Assembly (NCBI RefSeq): GCF_900115635.1
Contig: NZ_FOXE01000003.1
Location: 1 to 64,000 of the forward strand
DNA: 64,000 nt
Origin: Oscillibacter sp. PC13
GTDB taxonomy: Bacteria > Bacillota > Clostridia > Oscillospirales > Oscillospiraceae
Reading direction: 5' to 3'
This document shows, piece by piece, positions 36,196 through 44,625 of this stretch. The notes beneath the pieces were generated by a model. That model saw nothing but the letters and a program-made list of their open reading frames with translations. It made no database searches and had not been told where the DNA came from. Position 1 is the stretch's first letter; each line of letters opens with the position of its first letter. The translations under genes and the position numbers were made by a program.

Positions 36196-36423
36196 TCACC
36201 CTCTGAAGAATTCTGCCGCCTGGGAATAGCTTTGGAATTCCAAATTGACTCCATAGAAGTATTCAGCCGCGTCAGCTAACGCCCGAAGAGAATAGGAAGA
36301 AAGGTCCATTCTCGCTAATTCAGCTTTTGCGGAACTTTTGGTCGGCTCAAACCTCATGTCTGATATGTATTCGCATAAGAGTTGAACTCTCAGATCCTCA
36401 AACAAATCACGCTGTGTCTGCAT
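36196..36423 (-). CDS. Hypothetical protein, 75 residues
   Basis: This small acidic helical protein (MQTQRDLFEDLRVQLLCEY start) has no domain I recognise. GAGGT lies 8 bases before the ATG, and a promoter is visible upstream. It pairs with the 185-residue gene, with 3 bases between them. Confidence 0.6.
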   Translation of the reverse strand: MQTQRDLFEDLRVQLLCEYISDMRFEPTKSSAKAELARMDLSSYSLRALADAAEYFYGVNLEFQSYSQAAEFFRG

Positions 36424-36460
36424 ATCATCGTACCTCGCGGTTTTCTTTTGTTTTTCTCGG

Positions 36461-36489
36461 CCTATATGTCGAGTGAGCTATTGCAGCAA
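36461..36489 (-). promoter_or_regulatory. Promoter of the two small genes
   Basis: On the minus strand TTGCTG and TATAGG are separated by 17 bases. Confidence 0.4.
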
Positions 36490-36555
36490 ATGGCTGCCCC
36501 AGCAGACATACCATATGTCCGGGGCATTATCACAGAGCCCCGTTCATTTTACCGA

Positions 36556-36581
36556 AACGGAGGAGCCGAAGCTCCTCCGTT
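36556..36581 (-). terminator. Hairpin after the surface protein gene
   Basis: A perfect 11-bp stem AACGGAGGAGC / GCTCCTCCGTT with a 4-base loop lies 9 bases beyond the stop codon. The T run on the minus side is short. Confidence 0.6.
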
Positions 36582-36589
36582 CACTTTTG

Positions 36590-39500
36590 TTATCCGACCA
36601 TATAACGGTACAGGAAGGTCACGATCTGGCTGCGCAGGCAGGGATCGTTGGGGCTGAAGGTGGTGGCAGAGGTGCCGGAGGTGATACCCTCCTCGGCAGC
36701 CCATGCAACTGCGCCGTTGTAGTAGGCATCCGCGCCAACGTCAGCAAAGCTGCTGGCTTCCTCCGCTGCGGGAGACTCCGCCCAGCGCCACAGGAAGGTG
36801 ACGTTCTGCGCACGGGTCACAGTAGCATTGGGGCTGAAGGTAGTGGCAGAAGTGCCGGAGGTGATCCCGTTCTCTACGGCCCACAGTACGGCGTCGTAGT
36901 AGTAGCTGCCTTCCGCAACATCGGTGAAGGGCATATTGGTGGTTGCGGGTTCGGGAGAACCTGCAGCACGCCACAGGAAGGTCACGGTCTGCGCGCGGGT
37001 GCAGACGTTGGCGGGGGAGAACGTTGTGGCGGAAGTGCCGCCGGTGATGCCGTTCTCAGCGGCCCACAGCACGGCGTCATAGTAGTAGGCGTTCTCGGCA
37101 ACGTCGACGAAGGGATTTTCAAAGTCTGCGATCTCTGCGAAGGTTGCCTCGATGGTAACCTTGCCGCTGGGCATCTTGAAGGTGTACTTGGTGTCGCTCT
37201 TCTTAGTGAGCTTCACTTCCTTGCCGTTCTTGTCCAGAACAGTCAGCTCATCCAGCTCGTAGCCATTGTCGGGATCGACAGTGATGGTCACGGTGCTGCC
37301 GGAGGATGCGCGGGAGGGAGAGACCTTGATATCGCCATTCTTGGAGTCCTCAACGGTGACAGAGTAAGTGGAGGAGCCACCGCCACCGCCGCCGCTGCTG
37401 CCGCCAGAGGGAGCAGACTTAACCGTCACAACACATTCAGCTGTGAAACCGCCGTCAACGGTGGTGGCTGTAATCGTAGCGGTACCGGCAGAAACACCAG
37501 TCACAACGCCGTTTTCGTCAACGGTTGCCACACTCGCATCGCTGGAGGACCAAGACACACTGATGTTGGCAGCGTTGTCGGGCACCACCGTTGCAGACAG
37601 GGGCGTCGTATTCCCCTCATTGACAGAAGCAGTTGTTTTGTCCAGCGTCACACCAGTAACAGAAACACCAGTCAAGCTGTACTTGCCATCAGCATACTGG
37701 GTAATGTACTTATCCACGCCGGATTTAACATCCAAGTTCCCGTTCGCCGTAGTCAGTGCCGCGGTCGCATCGGTCAGAGTAATCACACCGTCGTTAGTCA
37801 GGATCACGTCGCCCTCGCCGCGGCAGGTCACACTCATATCAGCGCCAACGTTGACAGTACCACCTGCGCCAACGGCAACGGTCTTGTCGGCCGCTTGCAT
37901 AATGGTAACGGTTGCACCGTTCTTAATATCCATCAGAGCATTCTTGCCGGCCTCAGTGCCGATATTGATACCGTGGCTGGAATTATAGTTGTAGTCCGCA
38001 CCGGAGGAGGAATAGCAGTTGGTGCCGACGTTCAGGGTACCGCCGTCCACCACGATGGCGGCAGGCTTGCCAACACGGTCTGCATCGGTGTTGTCACGGT
38101 CGGAGTAGTCCTGGCCGGTCAAGTGCAGTGCGGCGGTGTTCAGGGTCGCGCTCTCGTTGACAGTGATCAGGCCGTTTCCGTAGACGTTGGTCTGCCATGT
38201 GGCAGTCAGTTCGGCGGAATCAGACAGGGTGATGTAACCTATGGTGGTCAACTGCATGGTATAGACCGTGGAGTCGCCGCTGATGTTGATCGCGCCGTTG
38301 TAGTAGGACTTGACGATGGAGTTTTCACCAGCGTCATACACGGTGGAGTCGATCACATTGATGGTCGCATTCTGACGGGCATCCAGCTCAGGAATCAGGA
38401 TGGTGGCATCCTTGATGTTCACAGTCGCGTTCTGGAAGGTCACCACAGGCAACGCATAATTGGGAGCATTGCCCGTGATGGTGAAGCTGAAAGCCTTATC
38501 GAAGGCGATCTCGGTATTGGACTCATCACCTTCTGCATTCAGGAGGACGATCGTTTCGCCTTCCTCAACGGCCTCCAAAGCAGCTTTGAAGGTCATATAC
38601 TTGTTAGTGCCGATCTGCGCAACATACTGCGAGACAACTTTATATGTGCCGCCGCCATTATCCTTGCAGACGTAGCCATCAGCGCAGTAATCACTCTTGA
38701 CAGCCTGATCATAGGTGCCGCCGGAAATCTTTAGGGTTCCAGCACTGGACAAAGTATCGTTCAAGCCGCCGGAGAATTCGCCGTTGGAAATGGTCACGGT
38801 TGCGCCGCTCTGCACTTTGACCGCGGCACCACTATCTGCGCTGGTGCCCTTGGGGCCAACAAAGGTACCATTCTCGATGGTGACATTTGCTGCACCGGAG
38901 ACATTGACCGCATGGGTGGTCATGTTAGCGGTACCGACCGTCTTATATTCGCCTCCATCGATGGTCGCAGTGACAGCGCCATCAATACGGACAGCGTGAC
39001 GGGCAGAGGTGATGTTGACGTCGGTCAGGGTCAGCTTGCCGGCGTTGATCTCGAGGGCGCTGACAGCAAAGCTTCCGTTGACAATAGATCCATTCTGAAC
39101 GGTCAGTTCTGCATTGGGTGCCAGAATGCTGCCGTTCAGGGTCTTGCCGTTCAGGTCAATCGTGACTACAGCAGCTGCAGGAATATTGATGGTTTCGCTG
39201 CAGGTCACATCACCCAGCAGGGTGACAGTTTCACCGTCTGCGGCAGCCGCGATAGCAGACTGGAGGTCGGCATATTTCTCATCTTCAACCCGTGCAACCA
39301 GAGGCCACTTCCTCACACTATCAACAATCAGAGTGCCGCTGGTACTTTGACTATCTTTGGAGGTGCTGTATGCGGCGCCGATCAAACTACCATTCTCAAA
39401 CTCAACATCGGTGACATTGGGGGCAGAAATGGTTCCGGTTGCATTGATGTTGGTAAACTCAACGTCATAACCAGCCTGGTTATGCCACACACCAGCGATC

Positions 39501-41608
39501 AGGCCAGTCTCCAAAACATCGTCAGGATCGCTGTTGGTGTTGGTCACATCACCCGTGCAGGTGATATTTTCGAAGTTGTTGCCATAATGGGCAATGCCGG
39601 TGATGCCGCCAACATCGCAGACATCGCCGATAACATCGATATTGGATTTAATGTTCTTGAAGGTGTGAGAGCCTTCGCCCATGAAGCCAATCACGCCGCC
39701 TACATAGGTGCGGTAGGCGGTTCCGTCTTCGGTGGAAACAGCCTTGACGTAAGATGTATCATCAACATCCACGGTGATGTCAGTCCAGTCAGCGTAAGCA
39801 TTCTTACCGCCAACGCCGCCGACATAAGCCATGCCGTTGACTTCCACATGGCCGATCACCTTGATGTTGGTGTACTTGGAGGTGTAGGGAGTACCAGCCA
39901 CGACGCCGACATTCAGATAACCGGAAACCTTAGCGTTTTCAACGGTCAGATTCTTGATCTCGCCGTTGGTGGTGTAACCAAACAGACCAACATTGCGATT
40001 ATTGCCGGTAATGACCAGGTTTCTGATGGTCTTTTCATTACCATCGAAGACACCCTTAAATGCGGAACCACTTGTGCCGATAGGCGTCCATTCCTCACCA
40101 GTTAAATCAATAAAATCAATGTCGTCAGCCAGCTTGACCGTTTTTCCCTGATAGGTGTTGCCGGAATTGACAGCATCGCGGAAACCCTTCAAATCATCCA
40201 AAGTCTTGATGACATAGGGGTTCTCGACAGTTCCTTCTCCACTGAGCTTGTACGAAAAACTCACGGTACCGTCCTTGTTCTTTTCAAATCCCAGTGGCAC
40301 ATCGTCAGCAATACTGACATTCGTGGCACTGATAGAACTGGTGGAGTCCACAGACAGACTCAGGTTGGTACCCTCCAGGATACTGAAATCGCGAACATCC
40401 GCGATAGCGGAGCCGTTCTTCAGGGTCAGGGATGCCTGATCGTCAATGATGAAGGAGTTCTGTCCGTCATTGGTGCCGATGACCTTGAGCGTAGAGTTAT
40501 CCAGCTTCATGGCAACATCGGCATAGTCTGCGTTGTCGTAGGAATTCTTCAGCAAGACGTATCCAGCCTCGATGTTGGCATCCTCAGCGTAGAAAGTGCC
40601 AGAATAGGGAGCAATATAGTAGCTGCATTTGTATTCCACGGTACTATCATTACCGTCGCCGTAGATATACAAACCAGCTGCCGGATCGGTGTTATAGCGC
40701 AACTGGGTGGCGCCGCCAACCGCGATGCTGCCGCCGTTCTGAACAGTGGTCTTGGCATCGTAACCATGGTAGAAGGTTTCATCGACAACCAGCGTACCCT
40801 CAACGGTATTCACGCCGTCAGTTTCATAGAAGACATTGCCGCCCTTCATGGTCACGTCCTCGCCAATGAACAGGTCGTTGCAATAAATCCAACTGTCATA
40901 GGTGCTGGTGACAGTCACGCCGCCCTCCACATTGGTGGTCAGAGTGCAGCCTTTCATCGCTTCAATTTTCTCATTCACGTCACGCAGAACATTGACCTTA
41001 CGGCCATTGAAATCTCCCATGGCATCAACCAAGCTGGTGTAAGCCACCACACCGCCTGTGTTGCCCTCAGCCAGAGCAACGACCTTGTTCAGATCGTCAG
41101 GCGCGTTGAACTGAACCGCGCTTTCGGCAACAACTTCCTCATCGATAACCATAACGCCCTTGGTAGGGTTCATGTCATACTTGGGATAGCCCTCGGCCCA
41201 CTCGACATCCCAGTAGTCGCTATCTTCGCCATCAAAGGGGATGGACCAGGTAACATAGACATCACCATCAATGATGTTGTCGATGTCGTTAAGAGTAGAG
41301 GTTGCAATCTTGGTATTGCCCTCGTACAGTTCGACGACCAGGCTCGCGGAAGCGTTTCCGCCACCCTCGCCCCAGAAGCGATCGGTGCTGGTGTAAACGG
41401 GAGTGATAGTTCCGCTCACTTCTGTTTCAGTGGAAAGCAGTACAGGTGCTCCGCCAGAGCCAAGAACATCGTCAAACTCGTAGTAGTCACTGCTTTCCAG
41501 ATCTTCTTGTCCTATCACGCCGTCATTTTCAACGGCGAGTGCTGTGGCCGGGAACATACTGAATAGCATAGCGCATGTGACCAGCCACGATAGAAGTTTC
41601 TTCTTCAT
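36590..41608 (-). CDS. Giant SLH-anchored surface protein with beta-helix repeats
   Basis: The 1672-residue protein starts with a signal peptide (KKKLLSWLVTCAMLFSMFPATALA). Beta-structured repeats follow, including GLUG-type units such as GNNRNVGLFGYTTNGEIKNL and right-handed beta-helix stretches rich in Val, Asn, Thr and Gly. Near the C-terminus are a Big2-like domain (VSVSWSSSDASVATVDENG type region), a Gly/Ser linker, an InlB-like repeat (VDPDNGYELDELTV), and three SLH domains, each with GT(S)ATTFSP. SLH domains bind secondary cell wall polymers, so the protein is displayed on the cell surface, perhaps for adhesion. No LPXTG motif is present. AGGAGG precedes ATG 41608. Confidence 0.9.
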   Translation of the reverse strand: MKKKLLSWLVTCAMLFSMFPATALAVENDGVIGQEDLESSDYYEFDDVLGSGGAPVLLSTETEVSGTITPVYTSTDRFWGEGGGNASASLVVELYEGNTKIATSTLNDIDNIIDGDVYVTWSIPFDGEDSDYWDVEWAEGYPKYDMNPTKGVMVIDEEVVAESAVQFNAPDDLNKVVALAEGNTGGVVAYTSLVDAMGDFNGRKVNVLRDVNEKIEAMKGCTLTTNVEGGVTVTSTYDSWIYCNDLFIGEDVTMKGGNVFYETDGVNTVEGTLVVDETFYHGYDAKTTVQNGGSIAVGGATQLRYNTDPAAGLYIYGDGNDSTVEYKCSYYIAPYSGTFYAEDANIEAGYVLLKNSYDNADYADVAMKLDNSTLKVIGTNDGQNSFIIDDQASLTLKNGSAIADVRDFSILEGTNLSLSVDSTSSISATNVSIADDVPLGFEKNKDGTVSFSYKLSGEGTVENPYVIKTLDDLKGFRDAVNSGNTYQGKTVKLADDIDFIDLTGEEWTPIGTSGSAFKGVFDGNEKTIRNLVITGNNRNVGLFGYTTNGEIKNLTVENAKVSGYLNVGVVAGTPYTSKYTNIKVIGHVEVNGMAYVGGVGGKNAYADWTDITVDVDDTSYVKAVSTEDGTAYRTYVGGVIGFMGEGSHTFKNIKSNIDVIGDVCDVGGITGIAHYGNNFENITCTGDVTNTNSDPDDVLETGLIAGVWHNQAGYDVEFTNINATGTISAPNVTDVEFENGSLIGAAYSTSKDSQSTSGTLIVDSVRKWPLVARVEDEKYADLQSAIAAAADGETVTLLGDVTCSETINIPAAAVVTIDLNGKTLNGSILAPNAELTVQNGSIVNGSFAVSALEINAGKLTLTDVNITSARHAVRIDGAVTATIDGGEYKTVGTANMTTHAVNVSGAANVTIENGTFVGPKGTSADSGAAVKVQSGATVTISNGEFSGGLNDTLSSAGTLKISGGTYDQAVKSDYCADGYVCKDNGGGTYKVVSQYVAQIGTNKYMTFKAALEAVEEGETIVLLNAEGDESNTEIAFDKAFSFTITGNAPNYALPVVTFQNATVNIKDATILIPELDARQNATINVIDSTVYDAGENSIVKSYYNGAINISGDSTVYTMQLTTIGYITLSDSAELTATWQTNVYGNGLITVNESATLNTAALHLTGQDYSDRDNTDADRVGKPAAIVVDGGTLNVGTNCYSSSGADYNYNSSHGINIGTEAGKNALMDIKNGATVTIMQAADKTVAVGAGGTVNVGADMSVTCRGEGDVILTNDGVITLTDATAALTTANGNLDVKSGVDKYITQYADGKYSLTGVSVTGVTLDKTTASVNEGNTTPLSATVVPDNAANISVSWSSSDASVATVDENGVVTGVSAGTATITATTVDGGFTAECVVTVKSAPSGGSSGGGGGGSSTYSVTVEDSKNGDIKVSPSRASSGSTVTITVDPDNGYELDELTVLDKNGKEVKLTKKSDTKYTFKMPSGKVTIEATFAEIADFENPFVDVAENAYYYDAVLWAAENGITGGTSATTFSPANVCTRAQTVTFLWRAAGSPEPATTNMPFTDVAEGSYYYDAVLWAVENGITSGTSATTFSPNATVTRAQNVTFLWRWAESPAAEEASSFADVGADAYYNGAVAWAAEEGITSGTSATTFSPNDPCLRSQIVTFLYRYMVG

Positions 41609-41986
41609 GTTTGTCCTCCTTAAACTCATTTTATCAAATGCGGCTTATCCCGCGTTCGATCTCTGTTATCCAACTAGGCGGCAAAGCACGCCTGCCTGTC
41701 CTCATACACTCCCCTCTGTCTATTTGCGAACGTCGCATTTTTCATCGCTCTGCATCTTTTTTCAAAAACTAAAACGATGGCGGAAAAGAAGAATGGCTCA
41801 TAACGTGTGGGTTATGAGCCGCATAAAAATTGACATTCTATCTTGTTTTTGTGGGCAAAGAATGGTATGATATTATGCGAAAAAGTCAAGAGCAAGGCTC
41901 ACTGTGTCCAAAACCACAGTGAAATCAGCTCTTGACCTCGGCTCTTTATGTATGGATTGTAACCCACGGTTTGCAGGCCATTTTAT
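41609..41986. other. Regulatory gap between surface protein and resolvase
   Basis: The 378 bases hold two structures. GGCTCATAAC/GTTATGAGCC (41795-41820) is a perfect 10-bp inverted repeat with a 6-base loop. A two-tier hairpin at 41881-41937 is the resolvase terminator. A plus-strand promoter-like pair (TTGTTT, 17 bases, TATGAT) ends near 41872. I find no open frame worth calling. Confidence 0.5.
41881..41937 (-). terminator. Two-tier hairpin terminator of the resolvase gene
   Basis: GTCAAGAGC and GCTCTTGAC form a 9-bp outer stem around an inner CACTGTG/CACAGTG stem. On the minus strand five T residues follow. Confidence 0.6.
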
Positions 41987-42571
41987 TTATTCTCTGCACC
42001 AGCGCTGAAAGGTGCCATGTGCAACACCCAGCCGTCGGGCCGCTTCACGGCCGGATATTTCACCGCGCTCCCATGCCGCTTTGATAGCGCCGTAGTTCTC
42101 CCCACGATCCTTGAAGTTCGGTCCGAAGTGGATACCTTTCGCTTTCGCCGCCGCAATCCCTTCGGCCTGCCGCTGCCTGTTGAACTCACGCTCGGTCTGG
42201 GCGACATAGCTAAGAAGCTGTAGGACGATGTCAGCAATGAGAACACCGGTCAGATCCCGCCCCTGTCGAGTGTCCAACAAGGGCATATCCAGCACCACGA
42301 TGGCGACCTGTTTTTCTTTCGTAATAACCCGCCACTGCTCAAGAATCTCATCATAATTTCGTCCCAGCCGGTCGATGCTCTTGATGACAAGGGTGTCCCC
42401 GGTTTTCAATTTTCTCATCAGGCGTTTGTAGCCCGGGCGGTCAAAATCTTTTCCAGACTGCTTGTCCATAATGACATTTTCATTGGGTACGCCAAACTCC
42501 CTCATAGCAATTAGCTGACGATCTTCGTTTTGTTCCTTGGTTGAAACACGGATATAGCCATAAGTTTTCAT
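41987..42571 (-). CDS. Small serine resolvase/invertase
   Basis: The 194-residue protein is a complete serine recombinase of the resolvase type. The nucleophile is Ser10 in YIRVSTKEQ; further conserved parts are QSGKDFDRPGYKRLM, GDTLVIKSIDRLGRN, QTEREFNRQRQAEG and the C-terminal HTH (SGREAARRLGVAHGTFQRW). It acts at two short sites to resolve or invert DNA. GGAGGAG precedes the ATG. Sites it might use are not identified, although hairpins flank the gene. It may serve the island or invert a neighbouring segment. Confidence 0.92.
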   Translation of the reverse strand: MKTYGYIRVSTKEQNEDRQLIAMREFGVPNENVIMDKQSGKDFDRPGYKRLMRKLKTGDTLVIKSIDRLGRNYDEILEQWRVITKEKQVAIVVLDMPLLDTRQGRDLTGVLIADIVLQLLSYVAQTEREFNRQRQAEGIAAAKAKGIHFGPNFKDRGENYGAIKAAWERGEISGREAARRLGVAHGTFQRWCRE

Positions 42572-42634
42572 GTTCTGCTCCTCCTATTGTTAGTATGGCT
42601 TAATTTTAGAGGAGCCGATGGTCAACATATTTTA

Positions 42635-42721
42635 TTATTTAAGGCAGAGACAGAAAGAGCGGACAGTGCCAATAACAGGCATCTGTCCGCTCGCACTTAT
42701 TTTGCTTCTCTGCGTTCTCAT
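42635..42721 (-). CDS. Possible 28-residue leader peptide upstream of the resolvase
   Basis: A short frame encodes MRTQRSKISASGQMPVIGTV and a Cys-rich end, with GGGAGGG about 7 bases before its ATG. Codons 11 to 22 lie inside an inverted repeat AGCGGACAG / CTGTCCGCT (42658-42691). This combination of good ribosome site, short peptide and overlapping hairpin is typical of attenuation leaders on mobile elements. Coincidental overlap is possible, and nothing downstream proves control. Confidence 0.35.
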   Translation of the reverse strand: MRTQRSKISASGQMPVIGTVRSFCLCLK

Positions 42722-42795
42722 GAATGTCCCTCCCTTCAAGCAACACAACATACCAGCTTTGATGGGGAAAGTCTATTCAATAATCCGAGAAAGCG

Positions 42796-42835
42796 AAAAA
42801 GAGCCAGGAGTCATCATTCGATAACTCCTGGCTCT
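42796..42835 (-). terminator. Hairpin terminator at the right of the island
   Basis: GAGCCAGGAGT pairs with ACTCCTGGCTC around a loop of 12 bases. On the minus strand five T residues follow. It lies between asnA and the leader peptide and would stop transcripts from asnA. Confidence 0.65.
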
Positions 42836-42885
42836 TGCTATCCTCAATCGGTTGATTTATTGATGTCCCTATGAGGCTCCGCCGT

Positions 42886-42903
42886 CAAGCGGCTCTTTTT
42901 TAT
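42886..42903. repeat. Right half of a split terminator hairpin / inverted repeat
   Basis: AAGCGGCTCTTTTTTATC is the reverse complement, apart from one A, of the left copy near 34317-34335. A short inner similarity continues: CCTGATAGGG on the left and CCTCATAGGG in reverse complement on the right. Confidence 0.5.
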
Positions 42904-42952
42904 CGGCGTATTCCAAAAGAAACTGATTTGCCAGAGGGGCGCCTAAGGAAAG

Positions 42953-43960
42953 CTACAGCAGGATGATGCCGGCCTGTTCACAGGCGGCTTGCGTTGCCGG
43001 GTCCCAAAGGCTGGCCTGCACCTCGCCAATGTGGCAAGTTCCGATTAACAGCATGCACAGACGGGACTGGCCGATGCCGCCGCCAATGGATTGAGGAAGT
43101 TCGCCTTTGAGCAGCATTTGGTGGAAGGGAAGCTGCCGGCGCTGCTCGCAGCCCGCTTCCTTCAGCTGGCGGTCCAGCGCCTCCTCATCCACGCGGATGC
43201 CCATGGAGGAGACTTCAAAGTTTCGTTCCAGTACGGGGTTCCACATGAGAATATCGCCGTTGAGCTCCCAGTCGTCATAGTCTGGAGCCCGGCCATCATG
43301 CTTGGTACCGGACTTCAGGGTTTTGCCGATCTGCATCAGGAATACTGTATGGTGCTCCCGGCAAATCTCATATTCCCGCTGGTTGGGAGTCAAATCCGGG
43401 AACCGATCCTCCAGCTCCTGCGTGGTAATAAAGAACACATCCCGGTCCGGCTTGAAGCTCAGGGCGGGAAAAGCGTTGCGCAGGGCAGCAGAGGTATCAC
43501 AGATGGCGCCCACGATATCCTGTACCGTGTCTTTCAAATACGGGAGATTCCGGTTCTTGGGATCGATGTGCTTTTCCCAGTCCCACTGATCCACATACAC
43601 GGAATGGAGGTTGTCCACTTCCTCATCGCGGCGGATGGCGTTCATATCGGTGTAAAGCCCGGTGCCCAGCTTGAATTCATACCGTTTCAAAGCCAGCCGT
43701 TTCCACTTTGCCAAGGAGTGTACGACCTGGCCGTCAGTGCCTACGTCGGGGATGTCGAAGGCAACCGGGCGTTCCACACCGTTCAAATCGTCATTGAGGC
43801 CGGTTTTTCCGTCCACAAACAGGGGAGCGGAGACCCGGTGTAAATTCAGCCGGACGGTAAGGCTGTGCTGAAATTCCCGGTGAATCAGTTCGATGGCACG
43901 CTGCAGTTCGTTGTTGGTCAGCGGCATCTGATACCCGGCAGGGATTACAAGTTTACTCAT
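42953..43960 (-). CDS. asnA: Aspartate-ammonia ligase (asparagine synthetase A)
   Basis: AsnA makes asparagine from aspartate, ammonia and ATP. The 335-residue protein is full length with class II synthetase features: GLNDDLNGVERPVAFDI, LAKWKRLALKRYEF, VYVDQWDWEKHI, and LPQSIGGGIGQSRLCMLLI with the ATP-binding Gly and Arg. The ATG at 43960 fits the family; a TTG three codons earlier lies nearer AAAGGA. It is the last gene of a gltX-spoIIM-asnA run. Confidence 0.96.
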   Translation of the reverse strand: MSKLVIPAGYQMPLTNNELQRAIELIHREFQHSLTVRLNLHRVSAPLFVDGKTGLNDDLNGVERPVAFDIPDVGTDGQVVHSLAKWKRLALKRYEFKLGTGLYTDMNAIRRDEEVDNLHSVYVDQWDWEKHIDPKNRNLPYLKDTVQDIVGAICDTSAALRNAFPALSFKPDRDVFFITTQELEDRFPDLTPNQREYEICREHHTVFLMQIGKTLKSGTKHDGRAPDYDDWELNGDILMWNPVLERNFEVSSMGIRVDEEALDRQLKEAGCEQRRQLPFHQMLLKGELPQSIGGGIGQSRLCMLLIGTCHIGEVQASLWDPATQAACEQAGIILL

Positions 43961-43998
43961 CGGATCCAATCATTCCTTTTATCATGATATAAAATTAA

Positions 43999-44625
43999 TT
44001 AAAAGAGCAGGGAAGCGACAAATGGGGTGACATACGCCTCTATCAGGGCAGCCACAGCCAGCAGGGGCAGCAACACCAGAGCCAGCAGTCGCAGGATCAA
44101 CAGCATACACTCCGACAGGGGCACGGCTGTTTCATCCTGACGGCAGCGGCGGCTCAGCTGCCCGCAGACGTACAAGCCCATGGCAAAAGCCAGAATCAAG
44201 GCTGGAAGTTCAAAGATCCCGTGTGGGATCAACGCCGCCAGATATACCAGCATGGAAATGCCATTGGTAACATAGTAAGCGGCAAGCACACCCAGCAGCA
44301 TGGCGTTCATTCCGAGGGCCAGGGCGGTCAGGTGAACAAAGGGGATCAAGCCGTAGAGCATGATCATGGTGCAGGCCTGCAGGTTATTGGACAACAGGGC
44401 AACGGCGGAGAGATTGCCAACTTCATCCACAACATTTAAAGAGAAAAATACATTCCCAACATAGGAAAATAAAATTTCCCGCAGATCCGGCAGCAGCATA
44501 CAGGCGGCAAAAGCGATCACTGCCAGGATGAGAAATGCAATGGCGGATCGTTTTGCCTCCCCGGATCCACCGTCTTTCCAACACTGCAGCAACCGGCCGT
44601 ACTGTGGGATTAGCAGATCGTTCAT
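43999..44625 (-). CDS. SpoIIM-family membrane protein
   Basis: The 208-residue protein has about five membrane helices. The segment LIPHGIFELPALILAFAMGL is the hallmark of the SpoIIM/DUF95 family. In Bacillus SpoIIM supports engulfment with SpoIID and SpoIIP; here those partners are not adjacent, so a sporulation role is inferred from family only. Its ATG overlaps the gltX stop (ATGA). Confidence 0.85.
   Translation of the reverse strand: MNDLLIPQYGRLLQCWKDGGSGEAKRSAIAFLILAVIAFAACMLLPDLREILFSYVGNVFFSLNVVDEVGNLSAVALLSNNLQACTMIMLYGLIPFVHLTALALGMNAMLLGVLAAYYVTNGISMLVYLAALIPHGIFELPALILAFAMGLYVCGQLSRRCRQDETAVPLSECMLLILRLLALVLLPLLAVAALIEAYVTPFVASLLF

Noticed and set aside
36740-37130. Short near-identical repeats that could suggest a CRISPR-like array
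   Set aside because: They encode the repeated ATTFSP and YYDAVLWA parts of three SLH domains; spacing is about 190 bases and the frame is coding.
36473-38734. A 753-residue plus-strand frame opposite the surface protein
   Set aside because: It is a repeat-driven shadow of the Gly/Val/Thr-rich surface gene, which has a signal peptide and recognisable domains.
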